Assembly (NCBI GenBank): GCA_002633005.1
Contig: NMRA01000129.1
Span: 28,133-92,132 of the forward strand
Direction of reading: 5' to 3'
DNA: 64,000 nt
Source: Phoronis australis
Taxonomy: Eukaryota > Phoronida > Phoronidae
In this document: piece by piece, positions 57,060-64,000 of the stretch
How the letters are laid out: each line of letters opens with the position of its first letter
Position numbering within the stretch: the stretch's first letter is position 1
The notes under the pieces: generated by a model
What the model saw: only the letters and a program-made list of their open reading frames with translations
Database searches by the model: none
Told to the model about the DNA's origin: nothing
Program-made: the position numbers and the translations under genes

Positions 57060-57114
57060 CCGATTCCGAGACAACTTGTTGGGCCCCCCTTATGGTATCC
57101 TAGATCCGCCACTG
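57060..57114 (-). mobile_element. Family A end next to the assembly gap
   Basis: GAGACAACTTGTTGGGCCCC, then TATGGTATCCTAGATCCGCCACTG, is the reverse complement of the family A left end at 13278. The other end is probably in or beyond the gap. Confidence 0.6.
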
Positions 57115-58562
57115 TGCTACCGGTCTCTTGAGCGTGGTTTCTCCAGGCATGGGTTTCGTAGATTTGCGGAGTGCGAGAACCTTGCGAAAACTCAAGATCA
57201 CTGACACAAGACTTCGCTGATATCGCTATGTAGGGCCTATAACAAGCGAGTATGAGACTAGCTTCTTTTGCGAGTCTTGACGTATGGGGAACTTATATCC
57301 CAGGGGCACGTTTCAAGGGACTGGCTTACAGTGTAAGTTCATTTTTACTTAAGACTAAAATTTGTTTTAACTTCCAAACTTTGAAACTTCCACGTCCGGT
57401 AAGTTAGTCAAACGCAAGATCTCATTCTTGAAATGGACTTGGAACAAATTTAAGTTTTATCGTAAAATTTCTGAAATTCAAGTTATTCTTAGCTAATCAG
57501 TTTTCTTGGATCTGGCCCCAGGAACACCTACCCTCACGGTGACAACGCCACCTAATATGTGGATGTGGAAAACAATAGTGAAGGATTGCAGTTTTGCTTC
57601 CGCTTATGTTAAGAGGTTAAATAAACATTTGCTGTAGATTCGTCCAATGAAAATTACATGCATGAATACTGATGTAGTTATCAAATCCCATGCCATTGTT
57701 GTATTCGGAATAAAAAAGTGGCTGAAGCTGGTGCTCGTATTTATAACTACTATGTAAGAAACTCGGCGCTTTTCATTCATTTTCTGGAAATTCAATGCGT
57801 CTATTTGAAATAGCTGTTGTTTGAATCACAAGGAAATAACATTTGGTATTTTTAGTGAATAACTCTGGCTTTGCTCGACACCTGAGACAACAGACGGCAA
57901 AGGAACATGCCAGCATCAATGTGCGTATGCTGGGTGCCAAGACTTGCGGCTCGCGAGTAACGACAATAAGGACCCGCGAAGATGATGTTCCAAATTCTCA
58001 GATCTTTGTTAATTGTTTTTTCCTTCTCCCAAAATCCCAAATCTTATTTTTTGAGAGTTAAGAGGTCTGGTGAATGAGAATTTTCAAGTCGCCTGTTTTT
58101 TGGGTTGTGATGGCAAACGAAATTGTTTTGAAAGTAATGTGAAAGTTGATTGCGTAAAAACTTGTAGTATATTTTCAAGAAGCATATACCAAGCGTGCCT
58201 CCAAGCAGAAGTATTTTTGAAATTTGCATGTTGTATTTGCAAAATATTGTGATTATTATTAAATACCCACTTCGTGATACATCAAGTACCTGAGTATAGA
58301 TCAAGAAGCAGTAAATCGTAGTGCGGCAGGGCAAATAAGGGCAGTTGTTTCTCGAGTACGTCACAGACTTGTGAAACTTTTGTTCCCATCACTGAGAATA
58401 CATGTATGTTCTGACCAGGATGAAGACTCGTTAAACGTTATGCCCAACTAGAGCTTTAATGTTTAATAAAAGTTACATTTTGACTTGTTATACTAAATAC
58501 CTTCAGCATTCATTTTTTTATTTTTTGGCAATGGGAATGGGGTTAGGATGTACATTAGATTT
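57115..58562. other. Intergenic, no gene seen
   Basis: The frames at 57843-58061, 58044-58364 and 58070-58252 have no recognisable features. Confidence 0.35.
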
Positions 58563-58807
58563 CATGTGCGCACCCAGCCTTCAATATGGGGGCTCGAATT
58601 TTTTACCTCGTGGACATTTTGGTAACAAAAAGGCCGGCGGACTAAAAAAATAAAAATCGGGGCCACTACTGTGAATTGCGCGTTTGTGCTTGTTTAGTGG
58701 ACTTTTGTCTCATTTTTGTTTCTCAGAGGCGGACCTTTTTGCCCACGTCGCCAAGTGGGGGGGGCTCGTTCGAGCCTCCCGAGCCCGGCCCCCTGGGTGC
58801 GCGCATG
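58563..58807 (+). mobile_element. Family D MITE, copy 4
   Basis: The most complete copy: CATGTGCGCACCCAGCC at the left and CTGGGTGCGCGCATG at the right, a near-perfect 15-bp inverted repeat. GGGGGCTCGAA and CGAGCCTCCCGAGCCC lie just inside. There is no coding capacity. Confidence 0.7.
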
Positions 58808-58879
58808 GTTTTGCATTTTCTTACTTTTTCAGGTTTCAGTTAGCTAATATGAATCGAATACCATAAAATCTTGCTAAAT

Positions 58880-59345
58880 AGGCACTTTTTATGCCAAATA
58901 GTGGCAACTTTTTTAATTTTGAAGAAAAATTACTTATTTCTAAGTTTCCCGCCAAATGATTCAATGAGTGGAAGACGGCTGGCCGCTTGACAATCATTTG
59001 CAATGTCGTAACACTGCAGGTCAGAAGACAATGACAATATTAGGCGAGAATTGGACAAGTATTATGCAGACAGAGAGGAGAGTGGATACGGGCACTTATA
59101 CTCAAGTACTTGAAGAATCACTGCAGACAATGAATTCGATTTCCCATTTAGCGAACTTTCGTCGGGTTTCAGGCCGTATGAACTCGACCCACTTGCACGA
59201 GAAATGGCATATGTGAGCCACAACCAACTCTACCAAGTGGTGGTCACTACTCACAAAATTGACACTTAATAATTACTGACAAAGGCCACAGCCAACCTGG
59301 GTTACTCGTATTCACTATTGCCGTGATGGAATGAGCACAGTCTAA
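58880..59345 (+). repeat. Dispersed repeat R1, copy 2
   Basis: Forward-strand counterpart of 3555-3990. The frame at 58968-59216 reads MTILGENWTSIMQTERR and continues to TQVLEE. Relative to copy 1 it is frame-shifted after the Ser-rich part, so at least one copy is broken. Confidence 0.6.
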
Positions 59346-59469
59346 ACACAATATGCATAAGCCTACTTGTAGTAGCACTCGATCTGGGTCGGGGTCCAGG
59401 GCCTGGCATCACTCGCTCTAGAATGGAAACAGTTTGTTCGTTATTTACAAAATTTGCAAATGCACTTAC

Positions 59470-59724
59470 TTGGTCGGTGAGTCCTTCATTGTAACGCCGC
59501 TTATGTGTGTGGTCGAAACACGATTCTTTGAAATATGCCGATCAAAGTGTGGCTTACGCCAAACTGAATCTCATGTTCCACACTGACACTCCACACTCTT
59601 GTGCGCCGCCCATGACAAACCGATGCCATTTTTGTGCAACTTTCACGTATTTAGGAAATTTGAACACTAAGACGTTCACAGTCAAGTTGTTGTTACCACA
59701 GTTTCCACAAACGCACCTTTTCAT
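59470..59724 (-). pseudogene. THAP-domain first exon, degenerate, in repeat R2 copy 2
   Basis: From ATG 59724 the reverse strand reads MKRCVCGNCGNNNLTVNVLV, FKFPKYVKVAQKWHRFVMGG and, after stops or a frame change, YFKESCFDHTHKRR and NEGLTDQ, followed by GTAAGT. The C-x2-4-C pair, VFKFPK, KW and the CFD..RR..LGLT-like tail are THAP features. The internal disruption and the matching copy at 9893-10290 mark it as a repeat-borne pseudogene. Confidence 0.55.
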
Positions 59725-59960
59725 GTCTGAAAAAGACGGCTCCACGCGGACTTTCTTCACAACTCCTCAGTATCGCACTGGTAAAACAACAACGGCTGAG
59801 GCGGTCTTCCATCCATTGCGTACAAACTCGACTACAGAAAAATATATTTTTAAAATTTTCAGATTGTTTCGTAGCAACAGGTGTATTAAAGGCTATTAAA
59901 TCTGTTAAGAGGTAATAATAAAATTCCTTTTTGAGACACAGGGTTATGGTGGGAACTCTT
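59563..59960. repeat. Dispersed repeat R2, copy 2
   Basis: Aligns with 9893-10290: CTGAATC.C.TGTTCCACAC, GTGCAACTTTCACG.ATTTA, TTCACAACTCCTCAGTAT and TTTTTGAGACACAGGGTTATG. The forward frame here (59507-59899) is the antisense of the THAP exon. Confidence 0.65.
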
Positions 59961-60749
59961 TAAGGACAATTCTAAAACAGTGTAACTGTGTCTGATGGCT
60001 TACATGATTTCGGTTTCGTTGTGACCGACAGATGGCTGCAGTCACGGAAGTATAGAATTTTCAGGTTGCGTAGCGGTCATCATTGTGTATATACTCGTAG
60101 TTTATTTCCTTGTTTGTCGAGAAATCTCCATTTACTTCAGCTGCAATTAATTTTAACACGACTTTTCAACGTTACTACACAACTGCAATTACTTCGATCG
60201 TCATCTTGAATTGTTATCGGCAACACGGTTTACTCCGTAGGTCATCTTCTCTCTGGGAATTCTCAAATATTTTTCGGTCGGCACTTCTGTTCATTTATTT
60301 TTAGTTTTTATCATTTTTTGTTATAAAAACATCGAAATGGAGCCTATATCACTGTTTACAATATAAACACATCCGTTTGTTACGCCACTCTATATACGTA
60401 CAAGTAGACGGGGTAAATCGTACAATTTGTTTTGGCAAAAGAGAGAAATAACTCAAAACATGAGCCACGTTTTTCATGCCCACATGCGCGAAAGTCTGAC
60501 TCTTGCTAAAAATCAGGTGCAGCCCGCTCTCAATGTTTGATAGAATCTTTATCAAACAAATGCACTACACTTGCACGATGAACTATTCCCGGAAACGTAA
60601 GCTCAGTATCTTATCGCGAACATTAAAAATACTTGTGAACACTGTCACGGGTCAAGAAATTTTCGCTAGTGGCTGATCGAGAACGTTACTGACGTCACTG
60701 CTTAACAGCTTCACTTGAGTGACGGCAATTGACGTTGCCCGGAATCCAC
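59961..60749. other. Upstream region of GT4 gene 2
   Basis: No gene recognised. Promoter sequences for the GT4 gene at 60816 should lie at its right edge. Confidence 0.35.
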
Positions 60750-60757
60750 TATAAATA
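60750..60757 (+). promoter_or_regulatory. TATA box candidate for GT4 gene 2
   Basis: TATAAATA, 66 bp before the ATG at 60816, a spacing that allows a start site about 30 bp downstream and a short leader. No equivalent box is seen before GT4 gene 1. Confidence 0.5.
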
Positions 60758-60815
60758 AACGAGCGTTTGAACAGTGGACACACTGTCGGCTTTGTGGGAT
60801 CAATAGGTTAACACT

Positions 60816-63800
60816 ATGGCCAAACATATTTGTGTGGTGCATGGATATTTGCTGTGTGGCACCGGGTCCAACATATATTCATGTAACTTAGCGTTGCAGT
60901 GGAAGAAACAGGGCCACGCCGTGACCATATTCTGCCAGGACCCCAAAGCTGGTTCGTATGATTGGGTTGACGAGTTTTTCGGACCAAAGGTAAGTAATCG
61001 GGCCGGGTCACGAGTACACTGTTGATACAAGTTAATGTTATCAACGGCAAGTTGGTTATCGGCCACGTATACGATGTTAGATTAGGCACGCAGGTACAGG
61101 GCGACTCCCGGACAACCTTTAAGTATTGCATGTCTCAGTGGTGTGAAGAAATTGCTGATGACGTGGATATGGCCGCCCCGCAGAGTATTCATGACCCTCA
61201 TGGGTCAAGCTACAGCTGGAAGGCGCGTTCAAATAAATGTTAATATGAGTGCTAGCTCTTGATCAGGCTTTTAACATGCCCTTAACGGGATGACAGTTTC
61301 GAGAAACACTAAACGGTTATATAATTATGTATCAGCATGCCTGTACAGCTGTAGGTTGTGAACACGGAAATTGTAACTCCACCGTACGTTACACCCTGTG
61401 TTCGGCAGGCAGCTTGCTGCTAACCTGCCCCCTGTCGCATATTTGTTGTAACTGACTCATTGCTGGCGATCCGGCGTGAAGGCATTTGCCTTACCCACTC
61501 TTTATTTCTGAATGAACTGTCGACACGATCCCGCCTCCGGAGGAGCAATTGAATCAGAGTATATCTTAACCAGCAAGTCACGTGTTGCGACTTTTTACCT
61601 CTAAAATCGTGTCTGAACACCAATGTACACTCCGCAATTAGTCGCCTATAGTAGGCCTACGCCAGTTGAATACGACCAGGCCTAATGCCGGCGTATGCAT
61701 GTAGGACTGGATCTTAAAAGTCTAAAGATAGCCAAATTAACCAACTATGGATTTCAAATAAACTGCTTATACCTCAAAATGTGTCTGCTGTGAGCTTCTG
61801 GCGAAATCTCATTGTCATATTTCATGAAGCGCGATTTACTGACACATCAGAGGCGGGCGCTGATCCTGGAGTGTCCGACCCACGCTCGATCACTTTATTG
61901 TCTAATGCTGCAAGCGTCCGTATATTCCTATAACCTCGTTGCCTATGTTCATGCATCCGACCCAGTGTTGTTGCTTTCTTATATACAGTATGTATAGTGA
62001 TAATGCGCTAAATTGGACAAACAAAACTTTTCAAAAACACTTATAGAGGTAACTACATGTATAGGCCTACCCTTTGAATAGGTAAGCAGATTTATTTTCT
62101 TTGCTTATTAAACGAATTAGGCTATGGAGTTATAGTACAGTTCACTTTGATTTGCAACCTTGTAAATCAATTGAATGTACTTTATTTATGTAGATGCCAT
62201 ATTAATGTTGACTACTTATTATTTTGAAAAATGTGTGGGTTTTCTGCGTCAGTTTACCGAAGCTATTGGCAAAGGTTATCTGGGTAACCCGGCGAGGCCC
62301 AAAAATCCTGGTTCTCATGTTTAAAACGTCCAACTCGGGGTATTTTAGGACACGTCGGCAGATAAAGCTGTCCAGATAAAGCTGCCTAGTCGAAGTGAAA
62401 ACTTGAACCGGGAAAGGTCATCCAAATGGATTGAAACGTCCTGGAATCTGAAGTTTCCCTAGAGAACTTCTATGAATCCAAACGCGTGAAACTCAACGGA
62501 AAACATTCCTGTCGGAGAGACTATGCATCTGAAAAGGATATATGTACTCTTACTCCCCCTTACGTCCCAAAAATTGACCCCTTCAGCCATTATTCCAGGG
62601 TTTTAGGTCGTGCACCCGCGCTAAAACAGCATAAACTGTTGTTTTACTACATGGCCTCATTTTGAAACATGCAATTAAAAGTTATACGTAACGACTTCCT
62701 AACACGGTCATTTTTTCAGGACACAATTCCCAAAGAAGCCCCCAAGAACGGCCGGTGCAGAGTCATCGTCCCGGACATTGGTGGCTTGCTACCCGTCTAC
62801 GTTTACGATGACTACGAAGGCTACACAACCAAAACCATTTTCAACTGCACGGACGAAGAGATAGAGAATCACATTTCTATGACATCACGCGCCATACGCA
62901 CCATGGTGAATCAGTGTGGCTGTGACAAAGTACTAGTCAACCACGCCTTGCTGTCTCCGGTAATAGCAAAGCGAGCCCTCGAGGGCACCAATATTCCCTT
63001 TGACGTAAAGATTCACGGAAGTGCCATGACTTTTATTGTTAAACCCTATCCTCAGTACAAGAAATACGCCGTCGAAGGGCTGCAAGCCTGCAATCGTATT
63101 ATAGCTGGCACGCGTCATGTAGTCGATCAGGTGAACGAAACCTTCGCTCAAGAACGTAATGCTCTTAAACTCGACCAGAGGTTGGTCATTGTTCCCCCTG
63201 GCATGGATCCATCTGTATTCACATTGTCAGCAGACGTGAACGCAAGCATTAAGGCGTTCTTGGAGGAAGCAAAACGACACATCTCTAAAGAAGACAACAA
63301 AGGCAGAAGAGCGAGCAAGATTGATTTGTCTGCAGTCGCAGAGAACATCAAGAGACCTGGCGTCAATGCACACAATGTTCTTGTGGATTTGGGCAAAACT
63401 TACAACCAAAGGGTGGTAGACTGCGACCTTCCTGAGCGTTTTTTCACAATGACTGAGAACGACCCGGTAGTGATTTATTTCGGAAAATTCCTCAACACCA
63501 AGGGCATTGCGGAAATACTTCTGCAATTTCCCTACGTGGTCTCAAAAATTCCAAATGTTCGATTCCTATTTGTTGGTTTCGGAACATTCCGTGAGCATCT
63601 AGAAATGATGGTTTACGCTCTAAAAACCGGTAAGTGATTGGACTATGTGTGATTGGTTGATCTTTAAGTCTGCATATTCCACATCTTTAGAAGCTACATA
63701 TAAACTCTCACGTGTTCAACCAAACCCACAGGGCTGAGACCTGGATTACTGTAGTACGTCAACCATGCAAGTGTTTCACTTGTAGAACGCTTTGTCGACT

Positions 63801-64000
63801 TTAGATGATCTACTCACCTCTAAATCAAAGTGTGCACTGTGTAAAATGGTGACTTTTGTTTTGTTTGTAATCTATATTTTCATATGTATATATATTCATT
63901 TATTATCGTGAAACATTCCTTCTTGTAAACGATAAAAAATTTCACAGGCTCAAATACATTCAAAAGACATAAAATCTACTTGGATATTACTCTCAACTTT
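60816..64000 (+). CDS. GT4-family glycosyltransferase, gene 2 of a tandem pair (3' end outside window)
   Basis: Exon 1 at 60816-60989 and exon 2 at 62720-63629, with intron phases 0 and 1 exactly as in gene 1. Together they give the first 361 residues plus one base. Exons 3-5 should lie beyond 64000. Motifs match gene 1: HGYLLCGTGSNIYSCNLA, GHAVTIFCQDP, KIHGSA (155-160), VIVPPGMDPSVF, VIYFGKFLNTKG and VRFLFVGFGTFREHLE. The E-x7-E donor motif is not yet reached. The two proteins align nearly without gaps (303 against 304 residues in exon 2) but differ at many positions, so the duplication is not recent. The exon 1 donor here is a canonical GTAAGT directly after the Pro-Lys codons. The role is as for gene 1: transfer of a sugar to an unknown acceptor, probably in the cytosol. 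Confidence 0.88.
63630..64000 (+). other. Start of intron 2 of GT4 gene 2
   Basis: Begins with GTAAGTGATT. No exon is seen before the window ends. AT-rich. Confidence 0.6.

Noticed and set aside
56707..57112. Frames crossing the N run
   Set aside because: Translations consist mainly of unknown residues.

Overview
The window is animal nuclear DNA from a draft assembly (one run of 217 Ns). The evidence is spliced genes with GT-AG introns, long introns, AATAAA signals, animal-specific protein families and dense decayed transposons. The gene mix (otopetrin, MS4A-like tetraspan, DIPK2-type secretory kinase, METTL7, prokineticin/Dickkopf-like protein, THAP-domain remnants, a Penelope-like GIY-YIG fragment) points to a marine invertebrate, most likely an invertebrate deuterostome such as a hemichordate, echinoderm or amphioxus. 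I cannot fix the species from sequence alone.

Layout. 0-3 kb: a THAP-domain fragment (-) and an intronless otopetrin proton channel gene (+). 3.5-12 kb: repeats only, including two tandem TIR-bounded units (5.95-9.43 kb), the second carrying two younger insertions. 12.7-14.0 kb: a two-exon METTL7-like methyltransferase (-) with one in-frame TAG. 15.2-16.6 kb: a Penelope-like fragment split by a 989-bp insertion that itself contains a tRNA-like sequence. 18.25-20.08 kb: a three-exon secreted ten-cysteine protein (+). 21.5-22.4 kb: an MS4A-like tetraspan gene (-). 22.7-25.5 kb: two TIR elements, one with a broken P2X7-ballast-like zinc domain and one with a THAP domain. 28.0-33.7 kb: a complete four-exon DIPK2A-like gene (-). 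34-40 kb: nested MITEs and small duplications. 40.27-47.81 kb: a complete five-exon GT4 glycosyltransferase gene (+). 48-60 kb: repeats, a gap and no confident gene. 60.82 kb to beyond the window end: a second, tandem GT4 paralogue (+).

The main biological unit is the head-to-tail pair of GT4 genes. They share exon boundaries and phases but their sequences have diverged, and their motifs resemble bacterial GT4 enzymes more than standard animal ones. The other genes look unrelated to each other and are ordinary single-copy neighbours. Much of the rest is a record of mobile-element activity: the tandem repeat units and the two Penelope copies preserve matching empty sites, so several insertions can be dated relative to each other and their 5-bp target duplications read directly.
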